From assembly GCA_029261395.1 (NCBI GenBank), contig JAJDBJ010000055.1:1-47184 (forward strand): a stretch of 47,184 nt of DNA, in the 5' to 3' direction. A program made the position numbers and the translations under genes. This DNA comes from Nitrospinaceae bacterium (lineage in GTDB: Bacteria; Nitrospinota; Nitrospinia; Nitrospinales; Nitrospinaceae). The notes under the pieces were generated by a model that searched no databases, had not been told where the DNA came from, and worked only from the letters and a program-made list of their open reading frames with translations. The first letter of the stretch is position 1. Each line of letters starts with the position of its first letter. Shown here piece by piece: positions 24,632 to 34,495 of the stretch.

Positions 24632-25597
24632 ATGAAAAAAACGAATACCCTCATAGCGGTATTGATCGTTTTGAGCATGGCTTCGTCGGCTCAGGCGGTG
24701 ACCCCGGATCTTCTCGCAACTCAGAGAGCCATCAACGAGGAAGTCATCAGTCTGCCCTGGAAATACGAGCTCAAAAAGTACTCACTCGAACAGTCGAACA
24801 GCACTTTTAACCTCGCCAGGGGATACTCCCTATTGATGGGCGATTCCGCTCGTCATTATGACCAAATCCTACAGAAATCGGATGAGGACCCAAATACGGA
24901 GGCTCTGCTTTTCAATCATAACACCGGGGTTCAGTTGATTTTAAACTACTACCCCGAAGGGTATGTCTCGCTGGAGGACTGGGGAAATATGGACGCTGAC
25001 GTCTTGATGCAGGAAATTTCCGACAACGCGGAAAAGATCAATACGGCGAGAGCCACAAATAATATTACCCCTTTGAAAATCGGCGGCTGGCTTCAAAAAC
25101 CCCGTCTGAACCAAAACAATCATTCCGTGTCCTGGGTGTTCGACGTCATCGACGGTGAGGAAACAACGGTCAACGCGATCACCATCAAGCTCGGACGCAA
25201 GGGTTACGAAAAAATCACTTGGGTCAGCTCCTACGACAATTACCTGAAGTCCATGGACGACATGGCTTTCCTCGTGGATCAACACACCTTCAACGAAGGT
25301 CACCGATACGCGGACTATTCGATGGGGGATCAAATGGCGGCGTTGGGTATCGTCAGTTTGGTGGGCCTGACAGCGGGAGGCAATGCTCAGAAAGTAGGCC
25401 TGGCCGCGCTCTTTGCCGGGTTGATGTCCATCGCCAAAAAGTTAATGGTGCCCGCGTTGATCGCTTTCGGAGCCTTCGTCGCTTTTTTCAGGAGACTGTT
25501 TCGCGGTAGAGGTCCAAAGTTCAAAATCAATCTCGCCCGAGGCTTGACTCTTCTAAAAAACAAATCCCCTGACCGCTTTATACGGCAGGGGATTTGA
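24632..25597 (+). CDS. DUF2167 family membrane protein
   Basis: The 321-residue protein starts with a signal sequence (MKKTNTLIAVLIVLSMASSA, cleavage after QA) and has the DUF2167 fold: LLFNHNTGVQLILNYYPEGY, DWGNMDADVLMQEIS, GGWLQKPRLN and ITIKLGRKGYEKITWVSSYDN. A hydrophobic region of two or three spans (residues 229-290) ends in a basic tail. Family function is unknown. AAGGGGT lies seven bases before ATG 24632. The TGA stop lies within a hairpin serving as the terminator of the convergent lysA. The upstream 207-base gap, 24398-24604, is AT-rich and likely contains its promoter, but I cannot fix the elements. Confidence 0.8.
   Translation: MKKTNTLIAVLIVLSMASSAQAVTPDLLATQRAINEEVISLPWKYELKKYSLEQSNSTFNLARGYSLLMGDSARHYDQILQKSDEDPNTEALLFNHNTGVQLILNYYPEGYVSLEDWGNMDADVLMQEISDNAEKINTARATNNITPLKIGGWLQKPRLNQNNHSVSWVFDVIDGEETTVNAITIKLGRKGYEKITWVSSYDNYLKSMDDMAFLVDQHTFNEGHRYADYSMGDQMAALGIVSLVGLTAGGNAQKVGLAALFAGLMSIAKKLMVPALIAFGAFVAFFRRLFRGRGPKFKINLARGLTLLKNKSPDRFIRQGI
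25554..25595 (-). terminator. lysA terminator embedded in the 3' end of the DUF2167 gene
   Basis: CAAATCCCCTG (25561-25571) and CAGGGGATTTG (25585-25595) make an 11-bp stem. On the minus strand a run of six T (complement of 25555-25560) follows directly. It begins 26 bases after the lysA stop. The same bases code for the last ten or so residues of the opposing gene. On the plus strand no T-run follows, so it should mainly serve lysA. Confidence 0.8.
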
Positions 25598-25620
25598 TCG
25601 ATACTCTCTACTCTTTCCTG

Positions 25621-26856
25621 TTACTCTTCTTCCCGAATCACATCCTCCAGCGTTTGCCGTCGGCGAATCAAAGTCATTTGATCATCCTCCACCAGAACCT
25701 CCGGAATCAGCGGCTGGGAATTGTAGTTGGAGGACATGACGTGCCCGTAAGCCCCGGCTCCCCCGATGACAATCAAGCTTCCACGTTGGGGAAGGGGTAA
25801 TCGACGCGGTACCGGTTCTTCATTTTTCTGGGTCAACACATCGCCGGATTCGCAAACCGGTCCGGCAACAATGACATCGGTTTCCTCGCCCAAGCCATCC
25901 CCGGCAAACCATATCGGATGATAAGAACCATACGCCATAGGTCGCAACAGGTGGCAAAACCCGACATTGGTCAGCACGTAATCCAGCCGTTTCTTATTTT
26001 CATCGAAGGTATGGTTGAGGGACCGCACTTCTCCAATCAGAAAACCGCAAGCGGCGACGAATCTTCGCCCCGGTTCGATCTCGCAGGTGATGGGTCGCCC
26101 AAAATGTTTTTCCAACTCCTGAGTGCGCTCCTTGAGTATCGGTTGGTAGTCGCTGATCACCGCCTGAGGCTTGTCCGGATCATACTCATAGGGCAGGCCT
26201 CCGCCAAAATTAACGATTTGCAGGTCCGGGAACTGTTTGGCGAAATCGACCAGCTTGCCGGAGATACGGCTGAGATGTTCCATATCTCCACCGGAGCCAA
26301 TGTGGGTGTGTGCCCCGATAATCTTGAGATCATATTTTTTGGCGATGGCTTTGGCCTCGTCCAGATTTTCGTACCAGATGCCGTGCTTGCTGTAAGGCCC
26401 GCCGGTATTGGTTTTTTTGGAGTGCCCCGCCCCTTCGCCGGGATTGATACGAATCGATACGCCGTCCGACCCGATGCCCAGCCGCTTGCGGGTTTCGCCG
26501 TATTCTTCCAGCATACCCAGCGAACCGCAGGAGCAAAAGATATTGTTCCTCAGACAAAACTCCGCCTCATCGGAATTAAAAAAAACGTCGCTCGACAGAC
26601 AGATATCCTCCGGGGCATAACCAGCCAGGAGGGCTCTTCGGATTTCGGGGATACTCACCGCGTCGATCTTGATCCCGGATTTCAGCATTTCCTGCAAAAT
26701 TTTCGTATTGGAGCAGGATTTCATGGCAAAGCGCACTACCGGAGCCAACGGCCGGATTTCTGCAATCGACTTGCGGAGAATATTAAGACTATAGACATAG
26801 ACCGGGGTGCCGAACTGCTGGGCAATATCCCGGACATCCACTTTTTCGATGTTCAT
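25621..26856 (-). CDS. lysA: Diaminopimelate decarboxylase, E. coli-like type
   Basis: PLP enzyme that makes L-lysine from meso-diaminopimelate. The 411-residue protein has the PLP lysine segment VVRFAMKSCSNTKIL, which follows the E. coli FAVKACSN form rather than the commoner YAxKAN. It also has HTHIGSGGDMEH, CEIEPGRRF, the active-site CESGDVL, and the RRRQTLEDV end seen in E. coli LysA. The start has AGGGAAA just upstream. It is divergent from speA, the two sharing a 214-base gap. Both are fold-type III PLP decarboxylases, probably a coincidence or an old neighbourhood. Confidence 0.96.
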   Translation of the reverse strand: MNIEKVDVRDIAQQFGTPVYVYSLNILRKSIAEIRPLAPVVRFAMKSCSNTKILQEMLKSGIKIDAVSIPEIRRALLAGYAPEDICLSSDVFFNSDEAEFCLRNNIFCSCGSLGMLEEYGETRKRLGIGSDGVSIRINPGEGAGHSKKTNTGGPYSKHGIWYENLDEAKAIAKKYDLKIIGAHTHIGSGGDMEHLSRISGKLVDFAKQFPDLQIVNFGGGLPYEYDPDKPQAVISDYQPILKERTQELEKHFGRPITCEIEPGRRFVAACGFLIGEVRSLNHTFDENKKRLDYVLTNVGFCHLLRPMAYGSYHPIWFAGDGLGEETDVIVAGPVCESGDVLTQKNEEPVPRRLPLPQRGSLIVIGGAGAYGHVMSSNYNSQPLIPEVLVEDDQMTLIRRRQTLEDVIREEE

Positions 26857-26977
26857 TTATTTCCCTGAAAAAACGATGGTTTGCAAAATTTGGAGTTTTA
26901 TATCATACATTGATTCCCCCATAAAATATAATTGATTCCCCCAAAAGAGCCTTCCTTTCCGTACTTTTCGATTTTAT

Positions 26978-27006
26978 TTGACATTTTCCCGCAATCTCAT
27001 TTAAAT
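26978..27006 (+). promoter_or_regulatory. Candidate speA promoter
   Basis: Consensus TTGACA at 26978-26983, a 17-base spacer and TTAAAT at 27001-27006 form a good sigma-70 arrangement 65 bases before the speA ATG. Confidence 0.6.
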
Positions 27007-27070
27007 GAAACAATCAACAAAATATTCTTTCACAGAGCGCTTTCAATAACCTTCATAACCCGGAATACCG

Positions 27071-28981
27071 ATGCAAAAATGGACCGTGGAAAAATCCCTG
27101 GAAATGTACAACATCGAGGGCTGGGGTGCGGGATATTTCGGTATCAACCCTGAAGGGCATATCGTTGTTCGTCCCGACAAAACCAGCCAGCATTCCATTG
27201 ACCTGAAACGTCTGGTGGATGATATCCAATCGAAAGGGTACTCCCTGCCGATCCTAATCCGTTTTTCGGACATCCTCAAATCCAGCATCGCCGGATTGGC
27301 CAAGGCATTTCAAAAAGCCTCCCGGGAAAATAATTATAAAGGAACCTATCATGGCGTGTACCCGATCAAGGTCAACCAGCAGAGACAAGTCGTCGAAGAA
27401 ATCGTAAAATTCGGCCGCCCCTACAACATCGGACTGGAAGCCGGTTCCAAACCGGAACTGCACGCCATCCTCGCCATCATGGACAACCCGGAAGCCTTGC
27501 TGATCTGCAACGGCTACAAGGACGAAGCGTTCATCCGATTGGCACTGATGGGTCAAAAGCTGGGCAAGAAAGTATTCATCGTGGTCGAACGATTGTCGGA
27601 ATTAAAAACCATCGTCCGCGTCTCCAAGGAACTCGACATCCGTCCGAACATCGGCCTGCGCATCAAACTGGTCAGTGCCGGATCGGGCCGCTGGGCTGCC
27701 TCCGGCGGCGAATACTCCAAATTCGGCTTGAGTCCGATCGAACTGGTGGAAGCTCTGGAGATCGCCGAGCAGGAGAACATCAAGGACTGCATCCGCCTGA
27801 TCCATTTTCACCTGGGAAGTCAGATCACCAATATCCGCCGGATCAAAACCAGCCTCAAGGAAGTCTGCCGCTACTATGCCGAATTGATGCAACAGGGGTG
27901 CAATATCGAATTCATCGACGTCGGCGGTGGACTGGGGGTGGATTACGACGGCTCCCGTTCAACGTTCGCGTCCAGTGCCAACTATACGGTGCAGGAATAT
28001 GCCAATGACGTGGTCTACCATCTGTACGAAATCTGCCAGGAGGAAAACCTTCCGCATCCCAACATCATTTCCGAATCGGGACGGGCGTTGACCGCCTATC
28101 ATTCCATGCTCGTATTCAACGTGCTGGACGTCGCTTCCTTCCCCGATTTGGATCACGACCTGACAATCGAAGAAGATGCCCCCACCGTAGTGCAGGATCT
28201 GCATTACGTCTGGCAACAGGCTTCCAATAAAAACATCATCGAATCCTGGCATGATGCGACAGACCTTAAAGATCAGGCGCAGAATCAGTTTTTCCTGGGA
28301 TTGATTTCACTGAAAGACCAGGCACAGGCGGACCAGTTGTACTGGGGCATCTGCCGCAAGATTCAGGATATGGCCGCGCGCCTCAAATACATGCCCGAAG
28401 AACTCAAAAATCTACCGCAGAAAATGGCGGATAAATATTTCTGTAATTTCTCCGTGTTTCAGTCGGTACCGGACTCGTGGGCCATCGACCAGGTGTTTCC
28501 TATCGCACCGATCCAGAGGCTCCACCAGGAACCGACCCGGCAGGCAACGTTGATGGATCTCACCTGCGACTCCGACGGAAAAATTGATGGGTTCATCGGC
28601 TCACAAAATACCGAACGCACCCTGCCCCTGCACCCGGTGCATCCCGACGAACCTTACCGCATCGGCATCTTCCTGACCGGTGCCTATCAGGAAATCCTGG
28701 GCGACCTGCATAACCTGTTCGGCGACACCAACACCGTTCACATCTCCATGAAGAAAGATGGCTCGTTGAAATACGAGCAGATCATCGAAGGCGAAAACGT
28801 CGCCGACGTTCTAGATTACGTTCAGTTCCGCGCCGACGAACTGGCGGGACGCATGGCGGGATTCCTCATCCACAGCGTACGCGACGGCAACATTAGCCAG
28901 GACGAAGCCGACCGCTTCCTCACCCTCTACAAAGAAGGCCTGGCCGGCTACACCTACCTCCTCAAACCGACACTGGAATAA
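27071..28981 (+). CDS. speA: Biosynthetic arginine decarboxylase
   Basis: PLP enzyme converting arginine to agmatine, the first step of the arginine route to putrescine. The 636-residue protein has the N-terminal YNIEGWGAGYFGINPEGH, the PLP lysine region GTYHGVYPIKVNQQR, LEAGSKPELHA, RLIHFHLGSQITNIR and the C-terminal family region DELAGRMAGFLIHSV. Length matches SpeA (about 630-660). No speB or agmatine deiminase gene is adjacent. A sigma-70-type promoter lies in the divergent gap. It is a single-gene transcript as far as can be seen. Confidence 0.97.
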   Translation: MQKWTVEKSLEMYNIEGWGAGYFGINPEGHIVVRPDKTSQHSIDLKRLVDDIQSKGYSLPILIRFSDILKSSIAGLAKAFQKASRENNYKGTYHGVYPIKVNQQRQVVEEIVKFGRPYNIGLEAGSKPELHAILAIMDNPEALLICNGYKDEAFIRLALMGQKLGKKVFIVVERLSELKTIVRVSKELDIRPNIGLRIKLVSAGSGRWAASGGEYSKFGLSPIELVEALEIAEQENIKDCIRLIHFHLGSQITNIRRIKTSLKEVCRYYAELMQQGCNIEFIDVGGGLGVDYDGSRSTFASSANYTVQEYANDVVYHLYEICQEENLPHPNIISESGRALTAYHSMLVFNVLDVASFPDLDHDLTIEEDAPTVVQDLHYVWQQASNKNIIESWHDATDLKDQAQNQFFLGLISLKDQAQADQLYWGICRKIQDMAARLKYMPEELKNLPQKMADKYFCNFSVFQSVPDSWAIDQVFPIAPIQRLHQEPTRQATLMDLTCDSDGKIDGFIGSQNTERTLPLHPVHPDEPYRIGIFLTGAYQEILGDLHNLFGDTNTVHISMKKDGSLKYEQIIEGENVADVLDYVQFRADELAGRMAGFLIHSVRDGNISQDEADRFLTLYKEGLAGYTYLLKPTLE

Positions 28982-29084
28982 TCTGCACCGCCCCAAAATA
29001 CTTCTCGTATCATAGGACCTGAACGCCATATTACTCTACCCAACCACTCAAAACTCCTGTATCCTGACTCCGAATTTTTATCCC

Positions 29085-29144
29085 TTTCCCACCTCCGTTT
29101 AGCTTAATTTATGAAAAGTCGTCTTTCCCACCTCCCTTTAGCTT
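29085..29144 (+). repeat. Pair of 21-bp direct repeats across the start of the YfhO-like gene
   Basis: TTTCCCACCTCCGTTTAGCT(T) at 29085-29105 and TTTCCCACCTCCCTTTAGCT(T) at 29124-29144 differ at one base and start 39 bases apart. The second copy is inside the coding region and the first is just upstream of the ATG at 29111. Confidence 0.7.
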
Positions 29145-31528
29145 CCATAATACTGGCAGAGCTTCTGATTCTTTCATACCTGGCGTTTTCAAATAAAACT
29201 CCCTTTGGGCATGACGGGTTTCAATTTTTATCACTTCAGTATTACTTCTTAAATAATTCCATTCAGAGTGGAGAGATCGCTCAATGGATGCCCTACATGA
29301 CTCACGGAACGGTCGCCAATTGGTGGTACTACGTTCAGGGAGGTCCCCTGCAGTCTTTATTGATGCTTTCTGGTGGACTACTGAGTTCCGTTAATTTTCT
29401 TTATATTTTTTATTTGTCAATTTTTACCGACCTGTTGCTTCTCACATCTGGGGTATGGCTTCTGGGGAAATTTTTATATCAATCCTTAGAAGCCAAATTT
29501 ATGACCACAGGCATCACCGTGCTCTCCTGCATATGGTTCGATCAGCCCTGGTACAACTTGCATTTATTTTACCTGATTCCTCTGACGCTTTACTTCTTCT
29601 TAAAGTTCTTCGATTCCCACAAAATTCCTGATTTACTTATTGCCGGCAATATTTCTACTCTTCAGCTTTTTGGAACCCTCCCCTACTTTGCCCCAATCAT
29701 ATCTTTGACATTGTTTCTATTTCTGTCCACCTACTTGTTGGTACACAAAGACAAGGCATGGTCGACCTGGAATTATTGCTTCAAAAACAAATGGGCGTTC
29801 CCCGCATTTTCTTTATCGTTACTCGTTCCAATGGCCTGCAATTTAATTCTTTTAAAAAACGGAACCGGGGAAATTGTCAATTACAATAAAGGGCGGAGTT
29901 TGGACGGAACGGTTACCCTTGACGGCTTCCTGACCTACGGAAGGACTACATGGGATCACTGGCAGGAAATCTTTAGCAGATTTTCACCGGCCCTGGACTA
30001 CAATGTTTACTTTGGTATTTTGCCGTTGACCGCCCTACTGTTCTTTCTCACCCGCAAACCGAGAAGGTTCATCATTCCAGCCCTAACAACAACCGTCATC
30101 CTTATTTTATTTGCGGAAGGAACATTTGTTTCAAAATTATTTTATTATATTTGGCCGGGAATGAATTATTACAGGCACCTGACCCTGGTTCTTCCCATGA
30201 TAAAAATTTTCCTATGCCTGCTTTCGGGCTTCGCATTCGAACATCTTTTAACTTCCCAAATCACCTCAAAAAAGACCATCCTTTTCATTTCAACCGTATT
30301 ATCTACAGGAATTGTTTTTTCTCTATTTTTCTATAAAGTCCCTTCCATGTTTTATTCTTGGCTAAAATCCAGCGAAAGAGATATGCCGTATGAAACTTCT
30401 GTTTGGGACTTAACTGGCATATCCAGCCATTTTCTTACAACCGCAATCATTTACTTGACGGCTTGGATCGTTTTTTATTTATTCTTGGTGTGGTCCTCCA
30501 AAGCCAACTCAAGAAAACGGTTAGTTTGGTTTTGTCTTCTCTTCACATTTGTCGAGCTGTGCTATTACCAAATAAACCACGCCAACCACAGATTAATCAA
30601 CCTGAGCCCGAATCAATACCAGCAACTCAACTTTAAGCCGATGCCTTATATTGCAAACCGAAAGATAGAAGCAACTCTGACTCCACGATCAGAGGCCTGG
30701 CTGAACTATTTTGAACATCTCAACTCAAATCCCCGGGCCATCAATTGGTCTATAGAATCATTTTTATTTCAGGATATTTTTTCAAGCCCATACCGTACGG
30801 ATCATTGGCTCAAACCCTTGGAGTTATTAATGCGCTCAGGCCACGGCTCCCCCTCGCTGGACCTTTCGGACAAACCGCCGTATTATAGGGAATCGGAATT
30901 TGTTGTCCCAGAAAGCAACAAAAGCATACTACTGGCTTCAGGCGTCTCACGGGATAAACTCGTTGTGTTTAAAAGAGCCTATCAAGCCTGCACTGAAGAA
31001 GAAGCTTCCAAAATCATACGCCATCCTGACTACAATGGAACTGAATTGATCCTGACGGACCCTCATCCCAACGGTGAAGAGAAAGATTGCCAAACGGTTG
31101 ATGAAATCCTGCAGGATCAATCAAAAAAGCCCGATCCTGACGAATCGATTTTACACAGCCAAAAAGTGAACATCTTATCTTTTTCTTCCGACTCATTGCA
31201 GATTCAGGTGGACAACCCTTCGAATGACTCTGGAGCAAACTGGCTTTATTACGCCGACACCTGGCATCCTTTCTGGAAAGCCCAGGTCAACAAAAAAGAC
31301 GTTAAGGTGTATCAGGCCAATCTGGCTTACAAAGCCATTCGCCTGGAACCCGGTTCTAATAAGGTTCAATTTCGATTTGGCTCCTCAGCCTACAACATTG
31401 CTGCTCTAACGATCAGTTTGAATTGGCTTTTTCTACTGGGAATAACGGTCGCATATTCGGGGAGATTACTTTTTAAAAGCCTTACAGCAAAGAATCTCAT
31501 TGTTAATCGAGAACCCAGGCCTCAGTGA
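29111..31528 (+). CDS. Large multi-span membrane protein, YfhO-like
   Basis: The 805-residue protein has about a dozen hydrophobic segments in the first 500 residues, then a soluble domain and a final span. The C-terminal stretch LYYADTWHPFWKAQVN, KVYQANLAYKAIRLEPG and a closing hydrophobic tail match the YfhO family (WKA-V-x-ANYAFRAV pattern). These proteins are implicated in lipoteichoic acid or surface-glycan glycosylation in other bacteria. The start has no clear ribosome site. Base composition is AT-richer than upstream genes (43% GC in a hand-counted 60-base sample against 63% in ilvD). Acceptor unknown. Confidence 0.7.
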   Translation: MKSRLSHLPLASIILAELLILSYLAFSNKTPFGHDGFQFLSLQYYFLNNSIQSGEIAQWMPYMTHGTVANWWYYVQGGPLQSLLMLSGGLLSSVNFLYIFYLSIFTDLLLLTSGVWLLGKFLYQSLEAKFMTTGITVLSCIWFDQPWYNLHLFYLIPLTLYFFLKFFDSHKIPDLLIAGNISTLQLFGTLPYFAPIISLTLFLFLSTYLLVHKDKAWSTWNYCFKNKWAFPAFSLSLLVPMACNLILLKNGTGEIVNYNKGRSLDGTVTLDGFLTYGRTTWDHWQEIFSRFSPALDYNVYFGILPLTALLFFLTRKPRRFIIPALTTTVILILFAEGTFVSKLFYYIWPGMNYYRHLTLVLPMIKIFLCLLSGFAFEHLLTSQITSKKTILFISTVLSTGIVFSLFFYKVPSMFYSWLKSSERDMPYETSVWDLTGISSHFLTTAIIYLTAWIVFYLFLVWSSKANSRKRLVWFCLLFTFVELCYYQINHANHRLINLSPNQYQQLNFKPMPYIANRKIEATLTPRSEAWLNYFEHLNSNPRAINWSIESFLFQDIFSSPYRTDHWLKPLELLMRSGHGSPSLDLSDKPPYYRESEFVVPESNKSILLASGVSRDKLVVFKRAYQACTEEEASKIIRHPDYNGTELILTDPHPNGEEKDCQTVDEILQDQSKKPDPDESILHSQKVNILSFSSDSLQIQVDNPSNDSGANWLYYADTWHPFWKAQVNKKDVKVYQANLAYKAIRLEPGSNKVQFRFGSSAYNIAALTISLNWLFLLGITVAYSGRLLFKSLTAKNLIVNREPRPQ

Positions 31529-31590
31529 ATCTCATAGAGACTTTAGCGCAACCTGATCATAAGCTTATTTAAACGCCAACAACCACACAT

Positions 31591-32724
31591 ATGAAAAACA
31601 AAACCCTAATTTATTTACTAGGACTCTCTTTCCCCTTTGCTACTGTTTTTCTACTGCTGTCCTTTACAGCAATCCCCATAGACATTGCCTTATCCACTCT
31701 GGTGGAGGGAGGTTCTCATAAATTTAGCGTTGGATCGACCAACGGAAATATTTTCCGCGGATTTAACATTAAAAATCTTTCCAAAACCAGTTCACGACGT
31801 ACGTTTATTTTGAAAGAATTAGATCTATCTTATAAAACATTATTCGATTTGCCTGTCTCAAATAAGTTGGAGATAACAAATTTCAGCATTGAGTCTCTGG
31901 AGTTCCAATATTTTTTACAGAAATATTTCACGAATAACCTAAATTCATTTTCAATAAATCCCCAAACAGCTAAAAAAAGAGCACCGAAAAAAACAAATAA
32001 AGCACTCAATCGCTTAACCGTAAGTTTGGAGAAATTTAAAATCTCAAACTCTATACTGAAAATCCCCGAACTCGGTTTTCTGTTGAATTTCGACCAAATA
32101 TTCATTGAAAATCTGTTACTGAAAGAAGGGACGATTACATGGGGAGTCCTGAAGGCCAAGGGCAATGCCTTGGAATTCAACTCCGTAAAGCCCGAAGCTC
32201 AGAATGGCTCGGGCCCTGGATTCATCCAGGGAGCTCTTTTACCTGACTTTTTTCAAGGGCTGAAAAACCCCGTCCCATTCTCTGGAAGCTTTAATTTCAT
32301 TGAGGGAAAAATTTCTTTTAACTTTGAAGCGTTTCAAGGTCAAATTGCGCTTTTTTCTGACAAGGATGATCTGGTGCATTTGGTATTTAAGAATTTCCAA
32401 CCGAATCAGTTTATGAGGAACAGCTTTCCTGTAAGTAAAATCGACCTGGACCTCGTTTTGGGTTATACCCACCGATTAGGAAGAAGATACATGTTCCTGG
32501 ATTACGGACAATTTGTTTGGGACAAAGAAACATTTAAAATAACCCCTGAGGTTGGATTCAAACAATTGGACTCAGAAAACTCTTCCGAAACTCGTCGCGA
32601 AATTTTTGTGGATGGGGTGGGTCAACCCGGCGGAAAACACAAAAAAGTACGGTGGATTGCTGGAACCGCTTACGATGGTCATAGCGCCAAAAGCTACTAC
32701 CAACTGAAACCGCTACCACAATAA
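31591..32724 (+). CDS. Membrane-anchored envelope protein, possibly AsmA-like
   Basis: The 377-residue protein has an N-terminal signal-anchor (residues 5-30) and then a beta-strand-rich body. GSTNGNIFRGFNIKNLS and LKELDLSYKTLFDLPV follow the pattern seen at the start of AsmA/TamB-type proteins. The likeness is weak and I do not claim the family. It starts 62 bases after the YfhO-like gene on the same strand and has the same AT-rich composition, including a very low-GC stretch near 31800-31900 (about 28% in a 40-base sample). It converges with the next gene at a 64-base gap. Confidence 0.5.
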   Translation: MKNKTLIYLLGLSFPFATVFLLLSFTAIPIDIALSTLVEGGSHKFSVGSTNGNIFRGFNIKNLSKTSSRRTFILKELDLSYKTLFDLPVSNKLEITNFSIESLEFQYFLQKYFTNNLNSFSINPQTAKKRAPKKTNKALNRLTVSLEKFKISNSILKIPELGFLLNFDQIFIENLLLKEGTITWGVLKAKGNALEFNSVKPEAQNGSGPGFIQGALLPDFFQGLKNPVPFSGSFNFIEGKISFNFEAFQGQIALFSDKDDLVHLVFKNFQPNQFMRNSFPVSKIDLDLVLGYTHRLGRRYMFLDYGQFVWDKETFKITPEVGFKQLDSENSSETRREIFVDGVGQPGGKHKKVRWIAGTAYDGHSAKSYYQLKPLPQ

Positions 32725-32788
32725 ATCAAGCACCCGCCAGTCCAAGATATAACCTCCAGTCCGGTTTGGGTACGTCACGCCCCTCTCT

Positions 32789-34429
32789 TTAAGCGCAGGG
32801 ATTGCCCTCGGTATCAAAACCCAAGGGCTTCAATTCCACGGTGGCCCTGTTATCGAAGAATGCATTCAGCTTGTCGTTAGCCAGGATTTTATAATAGGTA
32901 TACTTGAAGGCCGTCAACATCTCATTTTTTTCCTGCCGGGGGGAAATGGTCAATTCTCCGACACACCCCTTCGGATTAAACTTCGTGGAGCCCGCCAGAC
33001 TCCAATCCTTTTTGATCACCCACAAAGCCACATCATTGCTGACGAGTTTCTTCATTTTTTGCGGATCAGTTTCCAAGGAGAAAATCCCTATAAACTCATC
33101 CCTCCCCCAAGCCTCGTAAAGCAGTAAATTACCCTCTGAGCGAATATAGGGATGACGGCCACGCGGCATATGGTCCCTGATCAAGTAAACACTCACATTG
33201 CGCAAGGGCTCCAGTTTTTTCAATTGCGTGGACACGGCGATATCCTTGACGGTGCGAGCTTGCCAGGACGAATACAAACTGATATCAAGAAAAATCAGAT
33301 AAATGATGATCTGGCACAAAATCAGATTCTCCCATCGCGCCCAACGGCTCCCTGCTTTAACAAGAAAGTAACCGACCACACCTACGAGAAACAAACCAAA
33401 AAATGGTGCTACCAAAATCCCATGCCGAGCTGACAGGTTAAACAACTCAAAGTGTTTTGCAACCGCGGCAAAGGGTAGCGCCAAACAACATGCGGCGATA
33501 AAACCCAAAACGATCGCGTTTTGGTAATAAAGCCGGTCCTCCAGATTCGATTGTTCTAAAAAGGTTTTTCTGAATAACCAGAGGGCTCCTATTGCGGTAA
33601 GGATCAAAGCTATCCAAATAGAAGTTTTAAGGAAAAAAGGGCTTACCAGAAAATCAAAAAACAAATGAATGACATTCGAAGCGGTATATTCCAGCGTTCT
33701 TGTGCTAATCAATCGGACTTCGTTGTAACCCAGCTTGCTTCCATGAGGCATCATGTAAGCCTGCCTCACCCACCAATACAGCAAAGGCAACGCAATCAAA
33801 ACCCAACTACTTTTAATAAATGCGGGAACTCTGGTTTTAAAATCGAGGGCCATCCAATTTTTTGGGTAGCCGTTCACATAAAGAAAATAGATCCCCAACA
33901 AAACAAATTGATAAACCAGGCAGGCATTGTAATTAAAGGATACGAACATCAAGGAATAAGCCAGCACAGCCAGGATAAGATGACCGCCTTTTTCTCTTTG
34001 ATATAAAAAAATTGCCCAGCCTAAATAGAACGTAGTTTGAACAATCCATACTGGGAAAAAGGTGGTATCGACCGAAACATGGTATCCCGGCCAGACCAAG
34101 GCCAAAAATGCAATAAACAGGCAGTGATTTTTTTTCAGAGGCGAGTAGCGTTTGAAAAGAAAAAAGATCAAAACAGAGTTGATCAATATATCGATGAACA
34201 TCACCGTTTTGTAAAACTTCATTGATACTTGGCCAAAAAACTCATGAATCCAGGCGTACATGTACGCCCCCGATGTCCTCAACATATACAGATAAGGTTC
34301 CAGGTCTCCTTTCTGCATGTAATAATTCAGAAACCGGCCATCCGCAACATGGGCATCATTCAACAGAAGCGAGCCATGCGCCAAAAAGGCCGCCGCAAAA
34401 TACAGAATAATTGTCAAACGAAGGCTCAT
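32789..34429 (-). CDS. Polytopic membrane protein, possible glycan glucosyltransferase
   Basis: The 546-residue protein has at least ten hydrophobic segments, starting MSLRLTIILYFAAAFLAHGS. The loop NDAHVADGRFLNYYMQKGD shortly after the first span, and the C-terminal soluble domain, recall the polyprenol-phosphate-sugar-dependent transferase architecture (such as GtrII-like). This is a topology argument only. No signature could be confirmed. It shares the AT-rich composition of the two preceding genes. It lies 66 bases downstream of the suhB-like gene on the same strand. Confidence 0.55.
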   Translation of the reverse strand: MSLRLTIILYFAAAFLAHGSLLLNDAHVADGRFLNYYMQKGDLEPYLYMLRTSGAYMYAWIHEFFGQVSMKFYKTVMFIDILINSVLIFFLFKRYSPLKKNHCLFIAFLALVWPGYHVSVDTTFFPVWIVQTTFYLGWAIFLYQREKGGHLILAVLAYSLMFVSFNYNACLVYQFVLLGIYFLYVNGYPKNWMALDFKTRVPAFIKSSWVLIALPLLYWWVRQAYMMPHGSKLGYNEVRLISTRTLEYTASNVIHLFFDFLVSPFFLKTSIWIALILTAIGALWLFRKTFLEQSNLEDRLYYQNAIVLGFIAACCLALPFAAVAKHFELFNLSARHGILVAPFFGLFLVGVVGYFLVKAGSRWARWENLILCQIIIYLIFLDISLYSSWQARTVKDIAVSTQLKKLEPLRNVSVYLIRDHMPRGRHPYIRSEGNLLLYEAWGRDEFIGIFSLETDPQKMKKLVSNDVALWVIKKDWSLAGSTKFNPKGCVGELTISPRQEKNEMLTAFKYTYYKILANDKLNAFFDNRATVELKPLGFDTEGNPCA

Positions 34430-34495
34430 TATATTGATCGATACTCAAAAGTTATAATAAGAGGTATGAATAGGGTAAGCCAAAAGTAACCCAAA

